Assembly (NCBI RefSeq): GCF_016545825.1
Contig: NC_052618.1
Coordinates: 59,512,561 to 59,576,560 of the forward strand
Length of the DNA: 64,000 nucleotides
Origin: Eucalyptus grandis
Lineage: Eukaryota > Streptophyta > Magnoliopsida > Myrtales > Myrtaceae
Direction of reading: 5' to 3'
Under the pieces are notes generated by a model. It was not told the origin of the DNA and searched no databases. It saw nothing but the letters and a program-made list of their open reading frames with translations. Of the stretch, positions 1 through 10,133 are shown one piece after another. The stretch's first letter is position 1; the number at the start of each line of letters is the position of its first letter. Position numbers and translations under genes: made by a program.

Positions 1-189
1 CGATTGAATAATTATTAGTAACCAACTTAGCCAAAAGTTAATGATTCCATAGAAGAATTAGATGATTTTTCATAAGAGCCAGTAACTTTAACATGCTAAT
101 ATCCACAAATAAATGTCGATGAAGTCCTAAAATATGTGGTGACTACAAAAATCATTAAATAAACGTCAATAATTTAATTAAGTAAGCAT

Positions 190-420
190 TAGTAAAGTTA
201 AAAGTAGATGGTAATCTTATCCATGAAAAGGTAATAACTCATCCGTATTAATATCAGTAATTTGCTATCACGGAGAGTAATTTTAGTTTGATGTTAACTT
301 TAATAAATTATAATTGGTAAGTTCTTATAACAATTAAAAAGTCAATAAATGAAAGTTGGTAATTTTTTTCATAAAATTTCTTTTTCATAAAAATGAGTAA
401 CTTTAATACGTTGGTCAGAC
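190..420. repeat. AT-rich dispersed repeat, copy 1
   Basis: This block matches 25571-25785 in the same order, including the shared segments agtagatggtaatct, gtaatttgcta, gatgttaact and the closing taatacgttggtcagac. The two copies diverge abruptly after that shared end. There is no coding potential. The rest of 1-440 is similar AT-rich sequence with short recurring gtaa/agtaac motifs. It is probably an old non-coding transposon, but I see no clear termini. Confidence 0.6.
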
Positions 421-902
421 ACCAACCCCACCACTGTCTCCGCGAGGGGAAAAGCCGTTGATTGCGTTGTGCCGACGGAAGCCTTGTTCAGAGGATCTCG
501 GATGGATTCACGGGGAGATATCGTCCGTGAATTCCGAGATGTTTTCCGCCGGGTGCGCTGGGAATTGTTTACGACACAACATCTGCTTCGTAGAACGGTA
601 TTTTCTCCTTCTCATTTTCTCGAAATACGTGCAGACAGCGGGCGCATCGAGAAGATTTTCGTCACCTTTTCAACGCAGAGAGAGAGACCTTGAACGCACC
701 AAATCCGGCACAGACCGTGGGAGAAAATATTAGATGGTGAGCGCCGAGTCACCGTGCGCCCACCCAATAAAGAGGCGACCCATGGCTCCACGTGGAGACA
801 GGCCATCATTATTTTCCGTCAAATTTTTGCACCCCTCCCGTCTCTTCATCCCATCATCACTTTTCAGAGAAGGTTTTGCATTCCCATCTCTCTCTTCGTT
901 AA
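421..902. other. No recognisable gene
   Basis: This stretch lies between the AT-rich repeat and the Harbinger-like element. Several short overlapping open frames exist here, but none resembles a family I recognise and none shows a sustained coding pattern. It becomes CT-rich just before the Harbinger insertion site. The same CT-rich character resumes at 8477, which fits 903-8473 being an insertion. Confidence 0.4.
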
Positions 903-2902
903 GGGTATGTTCGTTTCACGAACAATATCATATTTTCGAAAAATATTTTTTTGAAAGTTATTTTTTAAAAAATAACTCTATTTTCCTAGGTGTTCGACCA
1001 AAACTTAAAATTTAAGTGAAAAATATTTTCCGACGTTTGTTAGCTCATTTAATTATTTAGGAAAAATTACCAAAAATTAAATTTTAATATTTTTAATTGA
1101 CCCAAAAATTAATTTTTTAAAATATTTTCTTAATTATTTATATTTTAAAAAAAATCGAAATTTTTATTATTTATTATTTTTCTTTTTCTTTCCCTTCCTC
1201 CTTCCTCCTTCCTCCTCCTTCTTCCCCCTCCTTCCGCCACTGCCACTTCCTTCCCGCCGACAATGGCCGGTTGCCCGCAGCCGACCAAGACCCGGTGGCC
1301 AGATCCAGCGAGCTCGAGGCTCGGCTGATCTCGCCCTAGCTCGTCGGATTTGGCGGCGGAGCTCAGGCTCGCCTGGATCGGGAGCCCGAGCTCTGCCCAG
1401 CTCGTCGATCCGGTGAACCGCGAGCTCCGCCGCCGGATCCGGCGAAGCTTGCGACGAGCCGGGTGGGGCTCGGGTGAGGTCGAGCAAGGCCCGAGCCCCG
1501 TCCAACTCGCCGGATTTGGTGAGCTGCGAGCTCCACCTAGGCCGGCGTGAGCTTTGCTTTGCCGGCCGTTGGCTTGCGACCAGTCGCCGGACGCCACTGT
1601 GACATCCTGATTTTTCAAATTTGATTTCAATTGAATAAATCGGGCCTTTCGTCGACGCGTCTATAGTGCTATTCTCTGAGCCGATCACTCAAGAGATAAT
1701 TAGACTATCTGGGAAAATTATTAAGGGATTTTAACGCAAAAGGCTTGAGAATTCGATCAAGAATTGACTACTCAACCGTGCTAATTTGCAAGGGTCATTA
1801 TGGCACACTTAAAAATCGATCAGAGATCAGAGATAGGTTGAATCGATTAAGATGAGTGATCAAAATGTGGGTGATTCCACATGATTGCAAAATTCTCATC
1901 GATCGGCACTAAATTGATTTTCTATCGTTTTGGGTACCCTGTGTCCGTATTTGAAACCTTGAGATTTTCACGATAATCGAGAGTCGCCAATGTGTCGAAG
2001 ATGTACATTGTGACTCGAGATAAATCGATCACGGGTTAATTGTACTAAAAATTCATAAAAGCTACCCGATAGATTAGGTCACGCTAAAAGCACGCCGGAT
2101 TGAAAATAACCGTGAATTTGAACCAGATTTCAAAAATTAAAAGTTATGTGGTATCATAAGCTATTTTAGGAACGTCGACTCATTCTCCGAAGATTTTTCA
2201 GAAATTTCGGGATTTTTACGTAAAATCGAATCGGACTTTGCGGAAAATTAACGGAAATTCAGATTGGCTAAATTGATGGAAATTGGGACTTACAAACCGA
2301 GCTTTATGGCGAAAGGCACTTGTAGAAATTCTATGGGCTTTTTCTCCGAGGAAATTGGACATCAAATATGGGGAATTTGTCGAAGATATCGAAGTCCGAA
2401 AATTGAAAATTCGGAACCTAGGATAAGGGGTGCATTATTTGCATCAAAATGGATTTATTTTGGACTTATATTTGTTGGAAAGTATTATTGAATAAAGGGG
2501 ATAAGTATGAGGAGAGAAGGGGACCAAGCATTTAAGACATTGGCTAAGATTTTAGACTTTTGGTCTCTCTCTCTTCAAGCCTTCTCGAACAAACTTCACC
2601 GCCTCTGTCTCTCTCCCCGTTCGTGCGACGCTTCTGCTCCTACCTCAAATTTCATTTTCATGTTTTCCTTGCACCTTCATCTTTCATTCATTCTCCGCGA
2701 ACGAAGCCCCACCCAAAATCACTCAGCCTCATCAACGTCCCTGCTCCAGTTCTTCTTGTCTCCCTCAGTCAACCTTACTTCTCCACTTTCCATTTTGTTG
2801 ACCCATCCTCACGCCAGCCCAATTCCACCGAGCAATTCCCGCTTCGTCCGAGTTCTTCGACGCCAGCTCTCGGTCAACTCGGCGATTACCTCAGCAAGTG
2901 TT

Positions 2903-3384
2903 TGTTGAACCTTGCGGAAACGTGGTTCAAATATAACTTTCACTATTACAATAATTTCTCACACCACATACAATACTCAGACAACTCTACACAATTTCTC
3001 TCACTCATGTGCATACATAGCATTCTCTACTCAACACACTCTCAAGACCCCTACACATACACCCACACACCCCCTTGGACTTCTTACTCACACACTCTTA
3101 GTTGGACACACAAATGAGGAGCAAGTTGCTCCTATTTATAGGATGGAAAGTTGGTGACTTTCCTAGCTTTCTACACTATTCTAGAAGTATTATTATTATT
3201 TTGTTATAGCCTCACAACTAGATTTCTTTGGAGAAATCTAGAAGTGGTGCAACTTTTCTTGATGGATTTTGCTAGAACATTTTGGAGAAGAGAGAGATCT
3301 AGAGAAATCCAGAGAGAGATATGGAGAACTCTAGAGAAAGATCTAGAGAGCTCCAGAGAGAGAGAGAGGCGGTGATCTTCAACA
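2903..3384 (-). repeat. 3' LTR of the copia-type gag-only element
   Basis: This 482-bp LTR is bounded by TGTTGAAC and CTTCAACA on the plus strand. Apart from one extra base in the agag run and the last base, I see no difference from the LTR at 5386. A core promoter, ctataaatag on the minus strand, lies at about 3132-3141. Confidence 0.92.
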
Positions 3385-3391
3385 CTCCCCC

Positions 3392-5185
3392 TCACCGACT
3401 ACTCTCTCTCGATATAGTAGCCGTGTTGATATTGCTTTTGGACTCTTCAACTATCTTCCTCCATTCAGCATATTGCGAAGCTTCCTCAAATGTGGATGGC
3501 TCTATGGCTTCATCTTCAGTTGCTTCTCTTGCTGCGACTTTCCATTGAGTCTTGTGATTCTTGAATTTTTGTAATGCCAATTTATTCTGTCCTTTAGTCT
3601 CCTTTTCCTTCTTTTCACTCAATTCAGTCTTCGTATTCAGCATATCTCCTCTAAGGATTTTGAGATTGGAACTCACCTGGTCAACCCTCTCATTCGTGAC
3701 TTCCATTTCGTGCTTCAACCGATTCAGTCCCATCCGAAGCACTTCAATGTAGACCTCTTGATCCTTTTTCTCATAAACTTTCTTCTCCTCGATCTTATTC
3801 CACCTATCCTTGCACCATGGGATGTAGGGTGTAGATGGCCTCCTTTCCTCAAAGAAACCTTTATTCTTCTCCTTCATGTGTTTGATATCTCTCTCGCATG
3901 ACCAATTGGGAACATCATAGCGGGCTTGAGATCCTGAAACTTCGCAGCTTCTGAACTCACATCGGAACTTCTCTAGTTCCCTTTCTTTTGCCTTGAGCTC
4001 TCCATCCTTCTGCCTTATCATCTCATCCCTTTTCTTCAACATATTCTCCATCTTTCTCTTCTCAACTTTCAGCTTCTTTATCATCTCCTGCATCTCTTGT
4101 AGTTCCTTTTCATGACTGCTTGTTGGCATTGTTAGTTGTTTCTTCAAGTTCTCCCTTGGCTTGCTCTTGTTCGGGGTTGTGATAGAACTTGTCGAATTAT
4201 CCAACTCAACTATACAAGTTGTTGCAAGCTCTTCTCGTTCCTTCACTGCAACAGGCGCTTGAAAGTCCCATTCTTCTTCACTTTCAATCTCCTTCTTGCA
4301 GGAAGTGACGACATTTCCTTCTTCCCGCCTGTACCAACAGAATCTGGCAATATGTCCTACCTTGCCACAAATGTAGCACCGTTTGCTATGCCTTTTGTTG
4401 CTCTTGTCTTCATCGTCATTGTCGTCATGATCTTGACGAGCTCCCCCTAGCTGATAACCCTTCTCTTCCGGTTGCCTCCGCCAATCTTCATGATTTTTCC
4501 ATGGTTTGCCATCTCTTGCACTTACTCTATTTCTATTTTGGCCCTTGAACCCTCTTTTATTACTAAAGAGGGCACTTTCATCCTCCTTAATTGAGACCTT
4601 AGGCATTTGTTTATCTAAGGCCTCTTGATTGGCCAATATATTTTCCAACTCAGTTAGAGTTGGCTCATTTGCCCATCCACGAGTGGCCGTAACAATACCA
4701 TTATATTCCGGCCTTAACCCGTGAATTATGATTCTTCTCATTCTTGTCTCGGAGATGGCATTCTCAGGATCTAATTTTGAAATTTGTTCGCAAATAGATT
4801 TAACTTTAGAAAAGTATTGACTTACCGTCATACTTTGTTGCGAGATTGAGAGGAGCTCGTTCTCTAGGCATTGTAACTTGGCATCGTTTGTCCTTGCAAA
4901 CAGTGTCGCCAAGTTATCCCAGGCCTCCTTCGGGGTTGTCGCACTCTTTATGTGTTGCAGTAATTCATCTTCAACAGTCACGGCAAGAACGTAAAGAGCC
5001 TTACCTGACTTGACGTTCCACTTTCTTAAATCACTATCATTTGTGGGTGGTGTGGTGTTGTTGCCGCCAACAATATCCCATAAATCTTGTCCAAGCAAAT
5101 AATACTGCATGCGGGTACTCCAATTATTATAATTGAAGTTGTTGAGCTTCTCCATGCCGTTCACCGAACTCGAGAAATCCGCCAT
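3392..5185 (-). CDS. Copia-type Gag polyprotein with long coiled-coil C-terminal half
   Basis: This is an open 597-aa frame inside the gag-only retrotransposon. Residues about 1-190 match the copia-type gag/UBN2 fold, with the hallmark NYNNWSTRMQYYL near the start and the DAKLQCLENEL region near residue 101. A CCHC zinc knuckle (C-x2-C-x4-H-x4-C, CYICGKVGHIARFC) lies at about 270-283 and would bind packaged RNA. In autonomous copia elements protease follows soon after the knuckle. Here some 310 residues of Lys/Glu-rich sequence follow instead. Heptad-like stretches suggest coiled coils at about 350-420 and 480-560. No DSG or DTG protease motif, integrase or RT is present. The start is the first ATG, about 190 bp downstream of the primer-binding site. 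Confidence 0.9.
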   Translation of the reverse strand: MADFSSSVNGMEKLNNFNYNNWSTRMQYYLLGQDLWDIVGGNNTTPPTNDSDLRKWNVKSGKALYVLAVTVEDELLQHIKSATTPKEAWDNLATLFARTNDAKLQCLENELLSISQQSMTVSQYFSKVKSICEQISKLDPENAISETRMRRIIIHGLRPEYNGIVTATRGWANEPTLTELENILANQEALDKQMPKVSIKEDESALFSNKRGFKGQNRNRVSARDGKPWKNHEDWRRQPEEKGYQLGGARQDHDDNDDEDKSNKRHSKRCYICGKVGHIARFCWYRREEGNVVTSCKKEIESEEEWDFQAPVAVKEREELATTCIVELDNSTSSITTPNKSKPRENLKKQLTMPTSSHEKELQEMQEMIKKLKVEKRKMENMLKKRDEMIRQKDGELKAKERELEKFRCEFRSCEVSGSQARYDVPNWSCERDIKHMKEKNKGFFEERRPSTPYIPWCKDRWNKIEEKKVYEKKDQEVYIEVLRMGLNRLKHEMEVTNERVDQVSSNLKILRGDMLNTKTELSEKKEKETKGQNKLALQKFKNHKTQWKVAAREATEDEAIEPSTFEEASQYAEWRKIVEESKSNINTATISRESSR

Positions 5186-5373
5186 CGTGACTTGAGTATA
5201 ATGCCCAGCACTATACCAAGTAAGCCTAGTCCCGGACCAACCGACTTCACAATCCCGGATTGTGCACTGGCAGAACTCCGACGTACTCCGCTCCTTGGCT
5301 CAACGATCCTCGACCGACTACTCACTTACAATGGTCCCCGACCACTGTCTTCGCACGGCCTCCGACGACCTGC

Positions 5374-5383
5374 TCTGATACCA
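5374..5383 (-). promoter_or_regulatory. tRNA-Met primer-binding site of the copia-type element
   Basis: The minus strand reads TGGTATCAGA, the sequence complementary to the 3' end of plant initiator tRNA-Met. It lies two bases inside the 5' LTR (5386-5868) and continues as GC away from it. This fixes the element on the minus strand. Confidence 0.92.
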
Positions 5384-5385
5384 CT

Positions 5386-5868
5386 TGTTGAACCTTGCGG
5401 AAACGTGGTTCAAATATAACTTTCACTATTACAATAATTTCTCACACCACATACAATACTCAGACAACTCTACACAATTTCTCTCACTCATGTGCATACA
5501 TAGCATTCTCTACTCAACACACTCTCAAGACCCCTACACATACACCCACACACCCCCTTGGACTTCTTACTCACACACTCTTAGTTGGACACACAAATGA
5601 GGAGCAAGTTGCTCCTATTTATAGGATGGAAAGTTGGTGACTTTCCTAGCTTTCTACACTATTCTAGAAGTATTATTATTATTTTGTTATAGCCTCACAA
5701 CTAGATTTCTTTGGAGAAATCTAGAAGTGGTGCAACTTTTCTTGATGGATTTTGCTAGAACATTTTGGAGAAGAGAGAGATCTAGAGAAATCCAGAGAGA
5801 GATATGGAGAACTCTAGAGAAAGATCTAGAGAGCTCCAGGAGAGAGAGAGAGGCGGTGATCTTCAACG
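5386..5868 (-). repeat. 5' LTR of the copia-type gag-only element
   Basis: This 483-bp LTR pairs with 2903-3384. It carries ctataaatag on the minus strand at 5615-5624, which is the likely core promoter of the element. Its last plus-strand base is g where the other LTR has a, immediately before the GTGTT duplication. Confidence 0.92.
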
Positions 5869-8476
5869 GTGTTGACTGCCAAGCCCACCGAATCTGCTTG
5901 CTTTCATCTCCTGCGAAGACCTTCGGTTTTGTTGATTGAAGCAGCGTCCTCCGAAGAAGCCAGCTGCCTTCTTCTTCTTTCGGTTTTGGTGAGCTGTCCA
6001 GCAGTCCGAAGTTCCCTATCCCTTTCGCTACCACCGAAGATCAGCGAAGCTCCTCAAGCTCACTTCATCTCACCGAACCGAAGCGGCCACGTCTTCAGCG
6101 AATTTCGTGAGCCCATCTTCGTGTAAGCCGCAGCCCATCTTCACAGCGTCTTCGTCTTGTCCTCGCGAAGCCAACGACAAAACCCTGCCGCTCCATGGTC
6201 GTTTGTCTTCTACCACCGACTCAAAGATCTCCATCTCGCCAATCCGAAGCCGCCCGAAGCCGCACGTGGATCGCAGCAACGCACGAAGCCCAAACTTTCC
6301 TTCATCTCTTCAGCCCGTATCAGCCCATCGTGTCTTCAAGTCCAAGCCCACGTGAATTCTGCCGCAAGCCAGCAAGTTTCACATTTCCATTTGAAGCCCA
6401 AACGAAGTCAGGCCCACAAAAGAAATCAGCCCAACAGTTTCTTTAAAGCAAGATCAGCCCAAGTAATTTGAGGCCCAATTCAGCAGCCCAAGTCCACCGG
6501 TTCAGCCCGCGAATCAACTCAAGCCCAGGTCATTTCAAAAGCAAATCTCAGATTTGGGCTGAGATTTGTTGGGCCAAGTTTTAGGCCCGGTCCAAGTTCG
6601 TCGACATCGTCGAAAATTAAGATTTCGGCCGCCGTCGCGTCGTCGTCGCGGTGAACTGGTTTTCGCGATACACCGGTGAGTTTGTACTCTAAACTCTGCT
6701 TAGTAGGCTAATAACGTTTAAAGGGCGTTTAGATTTATTTTATTAGGAATTAGGTGGTTAGTTAGATTAAATTAGAAATGTAATTATATGATTGAGCATG
6801 TTAGGTGGCTAGCATGGTTTAGCTAAGGCCTAAATAAATTGTACTATTTATCTAGAAGGGTTCGGGAATTTTCCGAGTCCGTATTGGTATTTAATTTAAT
6901 AATTTTGGCCTAGGTTAGTATTTTTAGAAATTAAATATAATTAAATTTCGAAATTAATTAATTATTAATTATTTTTCCGGAAATTAGGCCGGGATAGTCG
7001 GTGACCGGAATTTCGTGCCGATTGCAATGGTGTGGTTAATTTCTGCAATTGAGTATTAAATTATGCAAATTGAGTGCTGATTGGATTTTTGGTATTTAAT
7101 TCCAAAATTGTGAATTTCCAATATTTATTCAGAAAATCTCGGTTTGGGTTTTGACACTAAAAATAGTTTTTCTACTATATGAAATAGTGGGGATTTCAAA
7201 AAGGAAGAATATCAATTTTTCTTGGTCAAGTTGACCGTGTACCCACACACGAGTAATTTTATGTGAATTTCTAATACGAAGAAAAAAGTTAGGCTCACCA
7301 TTTTAATTGAAGCATTTGAGTGCAATGCACGGTGCCCTGAGCCATATTTGAGTGATCGTGTGATGGTTGAGAGAAATCGTCCTGTGCTGTTGAGCTTGAC
7401 GTTATCCTTATTTGGGATACCCCCTGGACAACGGGAAGCCGGTCGCAGTTGATTCTGGACCCTATGCTCCTTCAGGAAAGCCGTCTGATAAAGAGACGTG
7501 CCGTGCTAAACGGGGTGAGACGAAGCCTGGCAATGCCAGAAGATCGCCGAACTGAGAATAGGCCGTGCTATATGCCGAGATCAAAACTAGGAACGCATGA
7601 TTAATTGAGTGTGGCGTTTCAGTTATTGGAGCTTATTTGTTGCTTATGCTCTCATGTTGTCTGTGAGATAAATTGTACTGACCTGCAGAGTGGATCTGAG
7701 ACGAGGTAAGTCTCCTTGATTGTGTGCTTGTGTGATTAGGACACTTCTATGCGTATTTCCCTCATAATTGGGGTTTAGAGCTTAGACTCGCTGAGATGAT
7801 ATCTTACCCCATTGTGGGACAACATTTTCAAGGTCATCGAGTGGAGGACCTGGAGCTAAGAGGAGGTGATCGGAAGTGTAGGTTAGTTAGGACCGCTTCT
7901 TTTTGGAAGGCCAATCTTTTGTAGTTTTTTGGCCATAGACCTTTGTACATGACTCAGTGTATATATAAAAGCATGTTCGTTTGTGAATCTATTGTCCTGC
8001 TTTTCTATCCCGAGATGATTACTGTCAGGGGGTTTATTTTCGCTTCTGCATGTGCAATAAAATGAAAAGGGTCGGCGACTCGTCCTAGGAAGTCGCAAAT
8101 TATTATCGACCAGAGAGGGATAGGCACGCGCTCGAGGTTCGGGGCGTGACAGCCGTCGTGGCCGGTCGCCGGCCACCGCCAATGAATAAGATGAAGAGGA
8201 AAGAAAGAAAAGAAAAGAAATTAAAAACTCAATTTAAAAAAGAAAAAGAAAAAGAAAGCATAAAAATAAAACGAAAATGTATTGATAAAAAGAAGTAAGA
8301 AGGAAGAAGTCATGGAAAACGTTAAAAATGGGAAACATTTTCTTCACTTTAAAGGTTATTTTTCCAATGACGGAAAACATTTTCCTTGACTAGTTCATTT
8401 TCCATGAAACGAATACCGGAAAATCCAGAAAATATTTTCCCAGTAAGTCATTTTCCGCGAAACGAATGGACCCTAA

Positions 8477-8672
8477 ATACTTTATCCTTCTCTCGCATAC
8501 TTCTTCTCCCACTCGCACGAAGAGCACCCCTTCCCCTCTCTCTTTCAAAATTTTCTCTCTGTCTTGCATATTTTTCTCCATCAAAGCTGCATGACGCCCA
8601 CCCTCTCTCTTTTTCAAAAATCTCTCCCTCCCAAAAGCCCGCCCGTCGCCTCCACCGTCGCCGCCAGAGCCA

Positions 8673-8714
<42 letters not shown>

Positions 8715-9041
8715 AGAGCCCCGCCGGTCATAGCTAGGTCTTGAGTTCGTCGCGGTTGCCTTGCGGTCCTAACTCCAGCTACTCGGTTTCATGTGGAGGA
8801 ACGACAGGCACGGACGGCAATGATTTGGTCGTCCTTGGTATGGAAGCGAACTGCGACGACAACGCGACTGCTGTTGTGAACGATCTCTCTCGCTCCTAAG
8901 AGCCGCGCTAGTCGTAGCTGCCGAGTCCCAACCTCGACCTCTAACCGCCTCCGCGTCTTGGTCGTAGTCGCCTCCGGTCCTAAATCCAGCTCTTCGGTTC
9001 CCATTGACAGAACGCTCTTCGACAAGAACACCAACGGATTT
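8477..9041. other. Non-coding flank with (CT)n microsatellite
   Basis: This stretch lies between the Harbinger-like element and the second 3.5 kb LTR. It contains an uninterrupted CT run at about 8677-8711. I recognise no gene in it. It may be part of an older transposon or a 5' leader, but I cannot tell. Confidence 0.4.
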
Positions 9042-10097
9042 TGTGACATCTTGATTTTCGAGTCTGATTTCGATGAGATGAAATGGGCTTTTGATCGATG
9101 TGCTTATGGCCTTATTCTCTGAGAGGGCCCCTCACGAGATAACTAGCATATCGGGTGAAATCATTAAGGGATTTTGACGCAATAGACTTGAGAATTCGAT
9201 CAGAAATCGACTGCTCGACCGTGTTGATCTGCAAGGGTCATTACGGCACTGTCAAAATCGATCAGAGATCAGAGATAGGTCGACTTGACCGAGATGTGTG
9301 ATCGAGTGTGGGTAATTCTACCTGATTGCAAAATACTTGTCGATCGGCACTAGACCGATTTTTCTATTGTTTTGGTTCTTGGTGCCCATAATTGATACCT
9401 CAAGATTTTCACGACAACCGAGAGTTATCAATGTATCAAAGATGTACAATGTGACTCGAGATAAATCAATCACGGTCAATTGCACCAAAAATTCCTAAAA
9501 GTTACCCAAGAGACTAGGTCACGCTAAAAAGCGTTGAATTGAAAATAACCATGAATTGGAACCTGATTTTAGAAATCAAAAGTTCTGTCGTGTCACAATT
9601 TATTTTAGGACCGTCAACTCATCCTCCGAAGATTTTTCAGAGATTCAGAGATTTTTCGGAAAATCGGTTCGGACGTTGTGAAAAATTAGCGGAGATTCAG
9701 ATGGGCTAAATTGATGGAAATTGGGACTTCTAAACTCAGCATGTGTGAGTGTCGGGATTTACAGAAAATTATTCGGTAATTTCCTTCATCGAATTTAGAC
9801 CTCGATTTGGAGATTTTAGTGAGGAATTGAAGTTAATATTGGTGAAATTCGGATTAAGACAAGGGGCAGCAATTTTGGGCTTCAAAATTTGTTAATTTAG
9901 AGAAATTATAAGGGTGGAAAGTATTAAGGAACATAGTGATGTACATGGAGACAAAAGGGGACCAAGCCATTAATGCAAGAGATGAGGATTGTGGACTTTT
10001 AGCTCCCCTTATCCTCAGCTTCTTCCGTCAGCTACGACCGGTTCATCCTCCTCCTACACGCGAGCTTTCTCTCCACCGAATCCCCATCTCATCGCCT

Positions 10098-10133
<36 letters not shown>

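Larger units (their letters stand above)
2903..5868 (-). mobile_element. Copia-type gag-only LTR retrotransposon (TR-GAG class)
   Basis: This is a complete 2,966-bp element on the minus strand. Two 482/483-bp LTRs that are almost identical bound a single gag frame. A 5-bp target-site duplication GTGTT flanks it at 2898-2902 and 5869-5873. The primer-binding site lies next to the 5' LTR and a purine-rich tract (minus-strand gtgagggggagtg) next to the 3' LTR. There is no protease, integrase, reverse transcriptase or RNase H, so it must rely on enzymes from another element. Near-identical LTRs and an open gag indicate a recent insertion. It sits inside the solo LTR 1598-8151. Confidence 0.92.
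1598..8151 (+). mobile_element. Solo LTR of a Ty3/gypsy-type element, copy 1, interrupted
   Basis: It starts TGTGACATCC and ends GGGGCGTGACA. Along its whole length it aligns with 9042-12582 once the inserted 2903-5868 element is removed (about 3.58 kb against 3.54 kb). Near its 3' end it has a TATA-like tatataaaag (about 7960), a polyadenylation-like caataaaatg (about 8056), and the ctgag...accccatt pattern seen near the 3' end of many large chromovirus LTRs. No gag or pol is present. The flanking 5-mers are gccac and gccgt, a poor duplication that two CpG decays of GCCGC could explain. It sits inside the Harbinger-like element, so it cannot be paired with the copy at 9042. Confidence 0.65.
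903..8473. mobile_element. PIF/Harbinger-like TIR element, split by a nested LTR
   Basis: The left end reads gggtatgttcgtttcacg and the right end, reverse-complemented, reads gggtccattcgtttcgcg, an imperfect inverted repeat. A TAA target-site duplication lies on both sides (900-902 and 8474-8476), as expected for PIF/Harbinger or Tourist-like elements. The arms are AT-rich. The core (about 1195-1597, continuing at 8152-8175) is strongly GC-rich. Without the nested 6.5 kb the element would be about 1 kb. No transposase is visible, so it would be non-autonomous. The superfamily call rests on the termini and the 3-bp duplication only. Confidence 0.65.

Noticed and set aside
1145..1688. Overlapping 160-173 codon frames on the minus strand
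   Set aside because: They arise from the GC-rich core of a TIR element and run into the solo LTR boundary at 1598. They are low-complexity Arg/Ala/Gly/Ser strings with no recognisable domain.
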